From the NCBI RefSeq assembly GCF_001976065.1, contig NZ_MNAH01000008.1:8-64007 (forward strand): DNA of 64,000 nt. The letters are read 5' to 3'. The DNA comes from Pseudomonas putida. GTDB lineage: Bacteria > Pseudomonadota > Gammaproteobacteria > Pseudomonadales > Pseudomonadaceae. The first letter of the stretch is position 1. Every line of letters begins with the position of its first letter. Below are positions 1 through 7,879 of this stretch, in pieces. The position numbers were made by a program, and so were the translations under genes. Below the pieces are notes generated by a model that worked only from the letters and a program-made list of their open reading frames with translations, was not told the DNA's origin and made no database searches.

Positions 1-189
1 CCGGGTAGCTATGTTCGGAATAGATAACCGCTGAAAGCATCTAAGCGGGAAACTAGCCTCAAGATGAGATCTCACTGGGACCTTGAGTCCCCTGAAGGGC
101 CGTCGAAGACTACGACGTTGATAGGTTGGGTGTGTAAGCGCTGTGAGGCGTTGAGCTAACCAATACTAATTGCCCGTGAGGCTTGACCA
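1..189 (+). rRNA. rrl: 23S ribosomal RNA, 3' end (partial)
   Basis: The window opens inside the last ~190 bases of 23S rRNA. The closing segment (GAGCTAACCAATACTAATTG, then CCGTGAGGCTTGACC) matches the conserved 3' end of bacterial 23S rRNA and its Pseudomonas variant. The exact 3' end is placed at about 189 by analogy. The gene starts upstream of the window. Confidence 0.95.
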
Positions 190-345
190 TATAACACCCA
201 AGCAATTTGCGAACTCGAGAGAGACCAGATTGCGGTGTGTGAAGACGAAACGAACCGAAAGTTCGAGATACTCACAAAACACCAAGCTATCACATACCCA
301 ATTTGCTGAAGCGAGGCCAACCGGCCACGACTCAGTACCCGAATT
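190..345 (+). other. 23S-5S internal transcribed spacer
   Basis: Spacer of about 155 bases between the 23S and 5S genes. It begins with the ATATAACACCCAAGCAATTTG segment region typical of pseudomonad rRNA spacers. No tRNA fold is visible in it. It is processed out of the rRNA transcript. Confidence 0.8.
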
Positions 346-462
346 TCTTGACGACCATAGAGCGTTGGAACCACCTGATCCCATCCCGAACTCAGAAGTG
401 AAACGATGCATCGCCGATGGTAGTGTGGGGTTTCCCCATGTGAGAGTAGGTCATCGTCAAGA
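346..462 (+). rRNA. rrf: 5S ribosomal RNA
   Basis: The core CCTGATCCCATCCCGAACTC and the segment GATGGTAGTGTGGGG followed by CATGTGAGAGTAGGTCATCG are diagnostic for Pseudomonas 5S rRNA. The 5' CTTGACGACC pairs with the 3' GGTCATCGTCAAG to form helix I, which fixes both ends to within a few bases. Length is about 117 nt, normal for 5S. It is the last gene of the operon; a terminator follows. Confidence 0.95.
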
Positions 463-471
463 TTAAATTCC

Positions 472-507
472 AAAACCCCTATCTGCGTATGCAGGTAGGG
501 GTTTTGT
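472..507 (+). terminator. rRNA operon rho-independent terminator
   Basis: AAAACCCCTA pairs with TAGGGGTTTT, extended by an inner TCTGC/GCAGG stem around a GTAT loop, and is followed by a T-rich end. It lies 10 bases after 5S. Confidence 0.9.
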
Positions 508-603
508 CTTTGTGGCCCCAGCAAACCATCGCAACACCCTCGCCAGCTGCGTGTGCATCAAGACTTTTTCGCAGCCAAAACGCTCAATTCAACTCCCCTC
601 GCT

Positions 604-631
604 TCAAGAGAACGCTACTGCTGGCCGATAA
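604..631 (+). promoter_or_regulatory. Putative sigma-28 (FliA) promoter, copy 1
   Basis: TCAAG at 604-608 and a full GCCGATAA at 624-631 match the FliA -35 and -10 elements. The gap between TCAA and GCCGATAA is 16 nt, one more than the usual 15. It lies about 160 bp upstream of the response regulator gene. Confidence 0.5.
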
Positions 632-663
632 CCCATAGGGTCGCAGCGATGCTCATCACGGTT

Positions 664-691
664 TCAAGAGAAATCCCTTGCTGGCTGATGG
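664..691 (+). promoter_or_regulatory. Putative sigma-28-like promoter, copy 2
   Basis: TCAAG at 664-668 and GCTGATGG at 684-691 repeat the layout of copy 1 with identical spacing, exactly 60 bp downstream. The -10 is weaker (GCTGATGG against GCCGATAA). Between the copies only the -35-like, pre-10 and -10-like bases are conserved, as expected for promoter function. Confidence 0.35.
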
Positions 692-790
692 CTAACCGCT
701 ATCATCTGCGCGCCGTAAAGGGCAGTGAAGCTGATCTTGTCCGTGCGTTCGCCTTTAGGTTCTTCTTCTTAAATTGCCTGGAAATCTTCG

Positions 791-2395
791 ATGCTGTCGT
801 ATCACCAAAAGAGTTTTCTGATCGTCGATGATTTCTCGGATTTCCGCAGTTCGGTCAGGTCCATGCTGCGGGAGTTGGGAGTCAAGGATGTGGACACGGC
901 CGACACTGGCGAACAGGCACTGAAGATGTGTTCGCAGAAATCCTACGATTTCATCCTGCAGGACTTTCACCTGGGCGATGGCAAGAAGAACGGTCAGCAG
1001 GTGCTTGAAGACCTGATGATCGACAAGCTGATCAGTCATGAAAGTGTATTCGTGATGGTCACTGCTGAAACCAGCCAGGCCATGGTGCTCAGCGCCCTGG
1101 AACACGAACCTGATGCTTACCTGACCAAACCCTTCAACCGCTCCGGCCTGGCCCAACGCCTGGAGCGACTGGTGCAGCGCAAGACGTTGCTCAAGCCGAT
1201 ACTGCAGGCCCTCGACCGTGGCAAGCCGGTTGAAGTGCTCAATGCCTGCATCGCCTTGTGCAAACAGGACATCCGCTATTCGCCATTGTGCTTGCGCTAC
1301 CGCGCCGACGCCCTGCGCGATCTCAATCAGAATGAGGTCCTGGAGCGTCTTTACGACGGCATCATTGCTGACCGACCCTTGCCGTGGGCGTTTGCCGGGT
1401 TGGGCAAGTTGCTGTTCAAGCGGGGCCAGGTCAACCAGGCAAAAGCCCTCTACGAAAAAGCGCTGAAGGTGTTCCCGATGATGCCGGCGCTCTACGATGG
1501 CATGGCGCAGGTGCTGGTTGCAGAAGGGGATACCAGGGCCGCCCAACGCGTCCTGGAAGAGGCGATTCGCTTGTCGCCACTGGCTGTGCGCAGACAAGCA
1601 CAGCTGGGCAAACTGGCCATGGTCAATGAAGATTTTGACACCGCATCCAAAGCTTACCGCCAGGCGGTTGCCCAGGGTGCCCAGTCACGTTTCAAGGATG
1701 CGGAAAGCAACCTCGGACTGGCTCACGCCTTGATCAGCAAGGGCAGTGAAAAAGGCCTGGATACCCGCACTCGTCTTGAAATCAACACGACCCTGAGTGC
1801 GGTGGCCAAGGACAACCCCTCTGATCCCGGTCTGCAAATCAGGGCGCGATTGATGAAGGCGACCAGCCTGTTGATCAACGATGCCGAAACCGCGGAAAAA
1901 CTGACCGAGCAAGCGATCTTGCGGCTAGATGGCATGGAGCAGTTCATGAGCGCCGAAGCGGCGCTGTTGGTCGCCAAGCAATTGCAGATGCTGGGTCAGG
2001 CCAATGCGGGCGCTTCGATGTTGAAAAACTGTGCGGAAATCTACGGCGACGATCCCGCCGTGATGAAGGGCATCGCCAAGTTGACTGACGATCCGAACAT
2101 CCTCAACTCCGGTAACGTGGCGGCCGATCTCAATCGCCAGGGCGTGCGCGTGTACAAGACCGGTGACCTGGTGCAGGCCCGGGGAATCTTTCGCAAAGCC
2201 CTGGCACTGCAGCCCAAGAACATCAGCATCGCGCTGAACCTTGCACAAGCGTTGTTGCATGGCACCGACACCAATGTTCCTTCGGCGGAAATGGTGGAAT
2301 GTCGGGCCTGCCTGAAAATGGTCGGCTTGATGCCGGACACTGACTCGCGTTTTGCGCGTTATAAAAAGCTCAAGAACAAGGCATTTGGCGAATGA
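791..2395 (+). CDS. Response regulator with CheY-like receiver and TPR repeats
   Basis: 534 residues. Residues ~8-130 form a receiver domain: acidic pair D13/D14, phospho-acceptor D58 in ILQDF, T91 and K113 (LTKPF) are all present. The rest, from ~200, is made of tetratricopeptide-like helical repeats, so the output is probably protein-protein contact, not DNA binding. The next gene, a small histidine kinase, overlaps its stop by 4 nt (ATGA), so the pair is co-translated and very likely a cognate two-component system. The ATG at 791 gives an intact receiver start; its ribosome site is weak. Sigma-28-like boxes upstream suggest a link to motility, but this is inference. The signal and target are unknown. 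Confidence 0.85.
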   Translation: MLSYHQKSFLIVDDFSDFRSSVRSMLRELGVKDVDTADTGEQALKMCSQKSYDFILQDFHLGDGKKNGQQVLEDLMIDKLISHESVFVMVTAETSQAMVLSALEHEPDAYLTKPFNRSGLAQRLERLVQRKTLLKPILQALDRGKPVEVLNACIALCKQDIRYSPLCLRYRADALRDLNQNEVLERLYDGIIADRPLPWAFAGLGKLLFKRGQVNQAKALYEKALKVFPMMPALYDGMAQVLVAEGDTRAAQRVLEEAIRLSPLAVRRQAQLGKLAMVNEDFDTASKAYRQAVAQGAQSRFKDAESNLGLAHALISKGSEKGLDTRTRLEINTTLSAVAKDNPSDPGLQIRARLMKATSLLINDAETAEKLTEQAILRLDGMEQFMSAEAALLVAKQLQMLGQANAGASMLKNCAEIYGDDPAVMKGIAKLTDDPNILNSGNVAADLNRQGVRVYKTGDLVQARGIFRKALALQPKNISIALNLAQALLHGTDTNVPSAEMVECRACLKMVGLMPDTDSRFARYKKLKNKAFGE

Positions 2396-3084
2396 ATGAC
2401 CACCAACAGGCACTGGATTTCTCGACGGTAATTGCTTCCACTGTACACGACATGAAGAACTCGCTGGCCATGCTGATGCAAGCCCATAGTCAGTGCCTGG
2501 CGAGCTTGCCGGCGTCAGCGCGCCTTACCCCCGAGCAAGGTGTGATCGAGTTCGAGTTCGCACACCTCAACGGCATGCTGGTGCAGTTGCTCGGCCTGTA
2601 CAAACTGGGGGTTAACCAGATGCCCCTGCAGCCGGCCTACCACGAACTGGATGACTTCATAGAAGCGCAACTGGCTTGCCATCAGGACGTGTTTGCCAGC
2701 CGCGGTATTGCCGCCACGTTTGAAGTCGATCCCCTGAGTCCTCTGGGTTTCTTCGACCGCGAGCTGATCGCTTCGGTACTGGCCAACAGCATCAACAACG
2801 CAATTCGTCATGCCCGGCAGGCGGTGTTGATCAGCGCCAGCGACGAAGCCGGGCAACTGGTCCTGACCATCAACGACGATGGTGACGGTTATCCCCCACA
2901 GATGATCGAGCGCCAGGCGGAGTACGTGCAGGGTATCAACCACAGCACTGGCAGCACCGGCCTGGGTCTGTACTTTGCCGACCGGATTGCCGCGCTGCAT
3001 CAACGTAACGGCGTAGGCGGACGTACGGAAATCAGCAATGGCGGCCCTCTCGGCGGCGGTGTCTTCAGGCTCTATCTTCCTTGA
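2392..3084 (+). CDS. Small soluble sensor histidine kinase
   Basis: 230 residues with no membrane segment and no PAS or HAMP domain. An H-box-like HDMKN carries H19 at the very N-terminus. The HATPase_c domain occupies ~115-230: N-box ANSINNAIRHA (131-141), G1 NDDGDG (161-166) and G2 GSTGLGLYF (187-195). The lack of an input domain suggests it is controlled through a partner or another kinase. It starts inside the stop of the CheY-TPR gene (ATGA) and is its likely phosphodonor. About 100 bp separate it from the next gene, so the operon probably ends here, though I see no terminator. Confidence 0.85.
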   Translation: MNDHQQALDFSTVIASTVHDMKNSLAMLMQAHSQCLASLPASARLTPEQGVIEFEFAHLNGMLVQLLGLYKLGVNQMPLQPAYHELDDFIEAQLACHQDVFASRGIAATFEVDPLSPLGFFDRELIASVLANSINNAIRHARQAVLISASDEAGQLVLTINDDGDGYPPQMIERQAEYVQGINHSTGSTGLGLYFADRIAALHQRNGVGGRTEISNGGPLGGGVFRLYLP

Positions 3085-3190
3085 TCCAGGTGCCTCCTAC
3101 ATTTTTGTGCATCGTGCTTGATATTCCGAACACGCGGAGCCTATTTTGTACGAGTTGCCGCTCGCGGCTTGTATAAACAAGGATTGCGTC

Positions 3191-4534
3191 ATGACAACCG
3201 ATGGCCTGGGCTCACTCGCGCAGCGATTGACCGGCATTGATGAGATCGAATGCGTCACGCCGGACTTGAATGGCGTACCACGGGGCAAAGTAATGACGGC
3301 CGAGGGCTTCCTGGAAGGACGTCGTCTGCAGTTGGCACGGGGTGTGATGCTGCAATGCATCATGGGCGGATATCCGCCGGCGCGTTTTTACGGTTGCGAT
3401 GACGGCGACCTCGCGCTGGTGCCTGATCCTGCGCAGATCCACCGCCTGCCCTGGAGCAATCACCCTCGGGCATTGGCCATCTGTGATGCGCACGAGTTGA
3501 CGGGCGAAAGCTCCAATCTGTCGACCCGAGGCCAGCTCAAGGCAGTCATCGCGCGTTACGCAGCCATTGGCCTGGCACCGGTGGTGGCCACCGAGCTTGA
3601 GTTTTTTGTCTTCGCTCCCAATACCGATTCGACCCAGCCCTTCCAGCCCCCGATGGGCCTGGACGGTCGTCGCGAGGAGGGGCATTCGGCATTCAGTGTC
3701 AGTTCCAACAATGGTCTGCGGCCGTTCTTCCGCGAGGTCTATGAATGCATGGCGGCGCTAGGCCTGCCTCGCGACACCTTCATGCACGAGATGGGCGTCA
3801 GTCAGTTCGAAATCAACCTGCTGCACGGCGATCCCTTGCTGCTGGCCGACCAGACATTGCTGTTCAAGCATATGCTCAAGGAAGTCGCACTCAAGCACGG
3901 CCTGATCGTGGTTTGCATGGCCAAGCCATTGGCGCACACGCCAGGCAGTTCGATGCATATTCACCAGAGCATCGTCGAGATCGATACGGGGCGGAATGTC
4001 TTCAGCGACGAAACCGGTCAGCCGAGCGCGACGTTCCGTCATTTTATCGGTGGTCAGCAAGCGGCCATGGCGGATTTCACCGCGCTGTTTGCGCCGAACG
4101 TGAATTCGTATCAGCGCTTGTGCCATCCCTTTGCATCGCCGAATAATGCCTGCTGGTCCCATGACAACCGGTCGGCCGGCTTGCGCATTCCCGCCAGTTC
4201 GCCGGTCGCTCGTCGGGTCGAGAACCGCCTGCCGGGGGCTGACGCCAATCCGTATCTGGCGATTGCGGCGAGTCTGGCGTCCGGGTTGTATGGCATCGAA
4301 CACCAACTGCAACCCGATGAGCCGATCCAGGGTGAATTCCAGGTGCCGGATAAACTTTCATTACCCTGTACCTTGCATGCAGCACTGGAGCGTCTGAAAC
4401 GTAACCAGTTGGCAATGGAACTGTTCGGCAAGGAGTTCATCGAAGGCTACATCGCTTCGAAGACCATGGAATTGACCAGTTTCCAAGATGAAATCACTCC
4501 CTGGGAGCGGCGCGTCCTGGCTGCCCAGGCCTGA
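3191..4534 (+). CDS. Glutamine synthetase family protein, likely gamma-glutamylpolyamine synthetase
   Basis: 447 residues from the ATG at 3191, which has an AAGGA seven bases upstream; an in-frame TTG further upstream is less likely. The fold is that of glutamine synthetase: ATELEFFVF carries the Glu metal ligands, EINLL the next, and HTPGSSMHIHQS the His-rich ATP/metal segment. The sequence matches the GlnA4/PuuA branch (GVPRGKVM near the N-terminus, DDGDLALVPD, NSYQRL) more than housekeeping GlnA. In pseudomonads such proteins (PauA family) ligate glutamate to putrescine or related amines in the cytoplasm as the first step of polyamine breakdown. A transporter gene follows. Substrate is not decided by the sequence. 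Confidence 0.8.
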   Translation: MTTDGLGSLAQRLTGIDEIECVTPDLNGVPRGKVMTAEGFLEGRRLQLARGVMLQCIMGGYPPARFYGCDDGDLALVPDPAQIHRLPWSNHPRALAICDAHELTGESSNLSTRGQLKAVIARYAAIGLAPVVATELEFFVFAPNTDSTQPFQPPMGLDGRREEGHSAFSVSSNNGLRPFFREVYECMAALGLPRDTFMHEMGVSQFEINLLHGDPLLLADQTLLFKHMLKEVALKHGLIVVCMAKPLAHTPGSSMHIHQSIVEIDTGRNVFSDETGQPSATFRHFIGGQQAAMADFTALFAPNVNSYQRLCHPFASPNNACWSHDNRSAGLRIPASSPVARRVENRLPGADANPYLAIAASLASGLYGIEHQLQPDEPIQGEFQVPDKLSLPCTLHAALERLKRNQLAMELFGKEFIEGYIASKTMELTSFQDEITPWERRVLAAQA

Positions 4535-4595
4535 CGAAATGTCGACACCGGGCTATCGTTTGAATAGCCCGTCACTCACTGCAAGGAGCCGCTCG

Positions 4596-5966
4596 TTGCG
4601 CCAAATCTGGAAGTCCTTTCGAGCGCTTTATTTCGCTTCGCTGATGATGTTGATCGGCTCGGGCCTGTTGAGTACTTACCTGGCGTTGCGCCTGGCTGCC
4701 GATCATGTCGACAGCCTGTGGGTCGGTGCGTTGATGGCGGCCAACTATTTCGGCCTGGTACTGGGTGGCAAGATCGGCCATCGGTTGATTGCCCGGGTCG
4801 GACATATACGAGCGTACTCGGCCTGTGCCGGGATCGTCGGCGCGGCGGTACTGGGCCATGGCCTGGTGAACTGGTTGCCTGCCTGGTTGTTCCTGCGGGT
4901 GATCGTCGGTCTTGGCATGATGTGCCAGTACATGGTCATCGAGAGTTGGCTCAACGAGCAGGCCGAAGCCAAGCAGCGCGGGCTGGTGTTCAGCGGCTAC
5001 ATGATCGCCTCCTACTTGGGGTTGGTGCTGGGCCAGTTGATCCTGGTCATGCACCCGGGCCTGGGCCTGGAACTGCTGATGCTGGTGGCGCTCTGTTTCA
5101 CGCTGTGCCTGGTGCCGGTGGCCCTGACCCGACGGATTCACCCGGCGCCTTTGCATCCCGCGCCCATGGAGCCGCGGTTCTTTTTGAAACGCGTGCCGCA
5201 GTCATTGAGTACCGTCCTGGGGGCTGGGTTGATTGTCGGTTCCTTCTACGGCCTGGCGCCGCTGTACGCCTCTCAGCAAGGATTGTCCACGGAGCAGGTC
5301 GGCCTGTTCATGGGTAGCTGCATTTTTGCCGGGCTGCTGGTGCAGTGGCCATTGGGATGGTTATCCGATCGCTATGACCGGGCGCTGTTGATCCGCTGCT
5401 TTGCATTCAGCCTGGCGTTGGCCGCCTTGCCCCTGGCGATCATGGAGCAGGTGCCGCTGGAGGTTCTTTTCGTCGCCGGGTTCCTTTGCTCGTTGGTCCA
5501 GTTCTGCCTGTATCCGTTGGCAGTGGCTTTCTCCAATGACCATGTCGAGGGCGATCGGCGGGTATCGTTGACGGCAATGTTGCTGGTGACCTACGGCGTG
5601 GGTGCCAGCATCGGGCCGCTGGTGGCGGGTGTGTTGATGAAGTTGTTCGGCAGCCAGATGCTCTATGCATTCTTCAGTTTCTTTGCGTTGGTGCTGGTGT
5701 GGCGAATTCGTCCGAAAGCGGTGACCAACCTGCACCAGGTGGACGACGCTCCGCTGCATCACGTCGCCATGCCGGACAGTATGTCGAGTTCGCCTCTGGT
5801 GGCGGCCCTCGATCCGCGGGTGGATGAGCAGGTGGTACAGGACCAGATGCAGAATCCGGTTTCTCCCGAGCCGAGTGCGCAACCGGAGTCTGAGCCGGAA
5901 ACGGATCAACCGCCTCAGGAACCGGATTCAGGCAGGGAGCAGAGTTTTACCGAAGCCAGGCCATAA
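4596..5966 (+). CDS. MFS transporter, YcaD-like
   Basis: About 456 residues with ~12 hydrophobic segments, an inner-membrane major facilitator. The segment VIESWLNEQ followed by RGLVFSGYMIASYLGLVLGQ resembles E. coli YcaD. I place the start at TTG 4596 because AAGGAG lies at 4583-4588 with ideal spacing and the protein then begins just before the first membrane segment; ATG 4539 is an alternative. It lies 61 bp after the glutamine-synthetase-like gene on the same strand, so an amine or amino-acid related substrate is possible but unproven. The last ~75 residues form a Pro/Glu-rich acidic cytoplasmic tail not typical of the family. Confidence 0.8.
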   Translation: MRQIWKSFRALYFASLMMLIGSGLLSTYLALRLAADHVDSLWVGALMAANYFGLVLGGKIGHRLIARVGHIRAYSACAGIVGAAVLGHGLVNWLPAWLFLRVIVGLGMMCQYMVIESWLNEQAEAKQRGLVFSGYMIASYLGLVLGQLILVMHPGLGLELLMLVALCFTLCLVPVALTRRIHPAPLHPAPMEPRFFLKRVPQSLSTVLGAGLIVGSFYGLAPLYASQQGLSTEQVGLFMGSCIFAGLLVQWPLGWLSDRYDRALLIRCFAFSLALAALPLAIMEQVPLEVLFVAGFLCSLVQFCLYPLAVAFSNDHVEGDRRVSLTAMLLVTYGVGASIGPLVAGVLMKLFGSQMLYAFFSFFALVLVWRIRPKAVTNLHQVDDAPLHHVAMPDSMSSSPLVAALDPRVDEQVVQDQMQNPVSPEPSAQPESEPETDQPPQEPDSGREQSFTEARP

Positions 5967-5977
5967 TAATTCAGGTA

Positions 5978-6018
5978 AAAAAAACGGGCAGTCACCACAA
6001 GGAGCTGCCCGTTTTTTT
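5978..6018. terminator. Bidirectional rho-independent terminator
   Basis: ACGGGCAG at 5984-5991 pairs with CTGCCCGT at 6005-6012, flanked by an A-run on the left and a T-run on the right. It sits between the convergent MFS and flgZ genes and can serve both. Confidence 0.9.
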
Positions 6019-6033
6019 GCTGGAGACGTTGTC

Positions 6034-6780
6034 TCAGAAGTCGTCTTTATCGAAGCGCCGCGCTTCGCGTTGCAACTGGTAGACGAACCGCTCGACCTGA
6101 CGCTGCACCAGCCCGCTCATGTTGTGGAAGCGCACGCCGGCGAAGGTGGTGGAGATCTTTTCTTCGAAGTGCAGGTAGCGCAGTTCGACCGGCGCCGTCA
6201 TTTTGCCGAAGGGCAAGTCGGCGTTGAAACGGTCGTAGACCTGACCCAACTGCAGGCTGCCAGTGATGTCGCCCTCGAAGCGCAACTTGCAGCCGGTGGC
6301 GGAAATGTCCAGCAGCTTGCCACTGATCGATGCCTTGAGCTTTTCACCGTCCAGATTAACGTTGACCAGTTGCGCCAGTTTCAAGGCGGCACGGAATGCA
6401 TTGCGCCGCTGGTGATAGACGACCTCATCGGGCAGGGTGCCACGGTAGCAACGGCTGCCATTGGATTCGTCGATGCTCAGCTGGCCATTGCTTTCCCACG
6501 CGATGCGCACACCTTCATGAAAACCTTCGACCTTATAGGGTTCGCCGGCCAGCAGGAAACGTTCGCCATCGCGGGGAATCATTTCGTCCAGGGCAATCAT
6601 GTTGCGTTCACGATCCAGGTCCACCAGATAACTCTGGAAGCGCTGGCTGCGCTCGTGGAACGTGATGATCAGCGGGTCATGGCTGTCTAGGAGCTGGCGC
6701 AAATTGCCGGAGATTTCCAGGGGGGTGCTGAGCACCTTGGGTGGCTGCGGCGCATCTTCCGCGTTTAAGGCATTGGACAC
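6034..6780 (-). CDS. flgZ: Flagellar brake protein, YcgR/FlgZ (PilZ domain)
   Basis: 248 residues. The N-terminal half (~20-115) is a YcgR-N type domain and the C-terminal half a PilZ domain with the cyclic-di-GMP motifs RRNAFR (R126-x3-R130) and DISATG (158-163). The family binds c-di-GMP and slows or re-biases the flagellar motor at the inner face of the membrane. It starts at GTG 6780; GGAG lies ~11 bases upstream. It is the last gene of the minus-strand block flgA-flgM-flgN-flgZ, ~90 bp after flgN. Confidence 0.92.
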   Translation of the reverse strand: MSNALNAEDAPQPPKVLSTPLEISGNLRQLLDSHDPLIITFHERSQRFQSYLVDLDRERNMIALDEMIPRDGERFLLAGEPYKVEGFHEGVRIAWESNGQLSIDESNGSRCYRGTLPDEVVYHQRRNAFRAALKLAQLVNVNLDGEKLKASISGKLLDISATGCKLRFEGDITGSLQLGQVYDRFNADLPFGKMTAPVELRYLHFEEKISTTFAGVRFHNMSGLVQRQVERFVYQLQREARRFDKDDF

Positions 6781-6871
6781 GGTTAATCAATCTCCAGACA
6801 AATTTTGACTACGGCTAGCGGCATTTTGCCAGCATGTTTCGCGTCTTGATAGAGTGTGCTTATCGCCAGGC

Positions 6872-7339
6872 TCAAGCCTGACTGAGCGGGCGTGGTTTCA
6901 CAAGCCTGGAGAATGATCCGCTGGCGTCATAGAGCGCGGGTTGTTCACCGCCGTTAAGGATTCTCAGCTGGGTGGCCGTGGCGGCCTGCTGTACCAGGAT
7001 CGATTGTCCATTTTTGGCGTTGGCGGCGTGGCATTGGGCCAGAAGGTCGGTCAGCACATCGCTTTGCGCCAGCAATGCATCGCCGACGCTCGATTGACTG
7101 GCCAGCTGCTCCAGCCCGCTGCGGTTGGCTGGCAGGTTCAGGCGGGTGAGAATCTCGGTGCGCTTACGGCCATGCTGCTCGAGCTCGATGATCATTGCCT
7201 GCTTCTGCGCCAGAATCTCTTCCAGCAACTGCATGTCACGGCCATGCAAGGCGAGGGATTCGGTGCGCAGTAACTCCAGCAAACGTTGCGCTGGAGCAAG
7301 GTCGTCGGTGATCAGTTGCAGTAAATTAGTATCGTGCAT
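6872..7339 (-). CDS. flgN: Flagella synthesis chaperone FlgN
   Basis: 155 residues, mostly helical, with heptad-like leucines through ~8-110 as in FlgN, the cytosolic chaperone of the hook-filament junction proteins FlgK and FlgL. It lies 46 bp downstream of flgM, the usual flgM-flgN pairing, and has AAGG before ATG 7339. A Gly/Ser-rich tail ends the protein. Identity rests on length, composition and position. Confidence 0.9.
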   Translation of the reverse strand: MHDTNLLQLITDDLAPAQRLLELLRTESLALHGRDMQLLEEILAQKQAMIIELEQHGRKRTEILTRLNLPANRSGLEQLASQSSVGDALLAQSDVLTDLLAQCHAANAKNGQSILVQQAATATQLRILNGGEQPALYDASGSFSRLVKPRPLSQA

Positions 7340-7385
7340 GGCTGGCCTTGGGTTTAAGCGTCCAAAAGCCAGCGCGGGCCGAGGC

Positions 7386-7712
7386 CTAGCGCTGGGCTTC
7401 GAAGTTGAGCAGTTTGCTGGCTACACGGTTGCTGTCGACTTTATAGCTGCCATCGGCGATGGCTGCTTTCAACTCGGCCACTCGGGACTTGTCGACGACA
7501 GGCTGATCGCGCAGCGTATCGGTGATCTTCTGCAACTGTTGCGCCTCATTGCTCAGGTGTACCGACTCTCCGCTTTTGACGGTACTGGCCTGTTCGGCCG
7601 GGATACCAGGCTCAGCAGGCTTGCCGGTTTCGGCAGTTTCCCTGGCGGCGCTGGTACGTGTACTGCCCGTGAGCGACGGGGAGCTGTTCAATCGGCTGAA
7701 ATCGATGACCAT
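7386..7712 (-). CDS. flgM: Anti-sigma-28 factor FlgM
   Basis: 108 residues. The N-terminal MVIDFSRLN is followed by a Ser/Thr/Pro-rich disordered stretch; the C-terminal part (VHLSNEAQQLQKI onward) matches the sigma-28-binding helices of FlgM. FlgM holds FliA inactive until it is exported through the completed hook-basal body. GAGG precedes the ATG. A near-perfect sigma-28 promoter lies directly upstream, so FliA drives its own inhibitor, as in enterics. Confidence 0.93.
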   Translation of the reverse strand: MVIDFSRLNSSPSLTGSTRTSAARETAETGKPAEPGIPAEQASTVKSGESVHLSNEAQQLQKITDTLRDQPVVDKSRVAELKAAIADGSYKVDSNRVASKLLNFEAQR

Positions 7713-7748
7713 GGTAAAAACCTCTGGGGAATTTGGACGCTTGCCATG

Positions 7749-7775
7749 TTTTCGGCCATTCCCTGAAAAACTTTA
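7749..7775 (-). promoter_or_regulatory. Sigma-28 (FliA) promoter of flgM
   Basis: Read on the minus strand: TAAAGTTT, 11 bases, GCCGAAAA. The -35 is an exact match to the enterobacterial FliA consensus, the spacing is exact and the -10 differs at one base of eight. It lies 37 bp upstream of the flgM start. Confidence 0.85.
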
Positions 7776-7776
7776 G

Positions 7777-7795
7777 GCTCATTTATCAAATGAGC
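7777..7795. repeat. Perfect inverted repeat upstream of the flgM promoter
   Basis: GCTCATTT and AAATGAGC (8 bp each) around a 3-base centre, abutting the flgM -35 element. There is no T-run, so it does not look like a terminator of flgA. It may be an operator or a transcript-end hairpin. Confidence 0.5.
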
Positions 7796-7879
7796 GTGCG
7801 CGCGCCAGCGCTTGCCTTGCCTGGCTCACAGTTTAGGGAACCGCCGAGGTCGGCGCCACTTCTTCACTCCCGTTGAGCC

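Larger units (their letters stand above)
508..790. other. Intergenic region upstream of the CheY-TPR gene
   Basis: About 280 bases without a credible gene. It holds two sigma-28-like promoter boxes exactly 60 bp apart (listed separately) and nothing else I recognise. Confidence 0.6.

Noticed and set aside
156..524. Several ORFs of 80-120 codons on both strands over the rRNA end
   Set aside because: They lie within 23S, spacer and 5S sequence and have no coding features.
3146..3177. Sigma-70 promoter TTGTAC/TATAAA before the glutamine-synthetase-like gene
   Set aside because: The spacer would be 20 bases, and the alternative TTGCCG gives 11; neither is acceptable.
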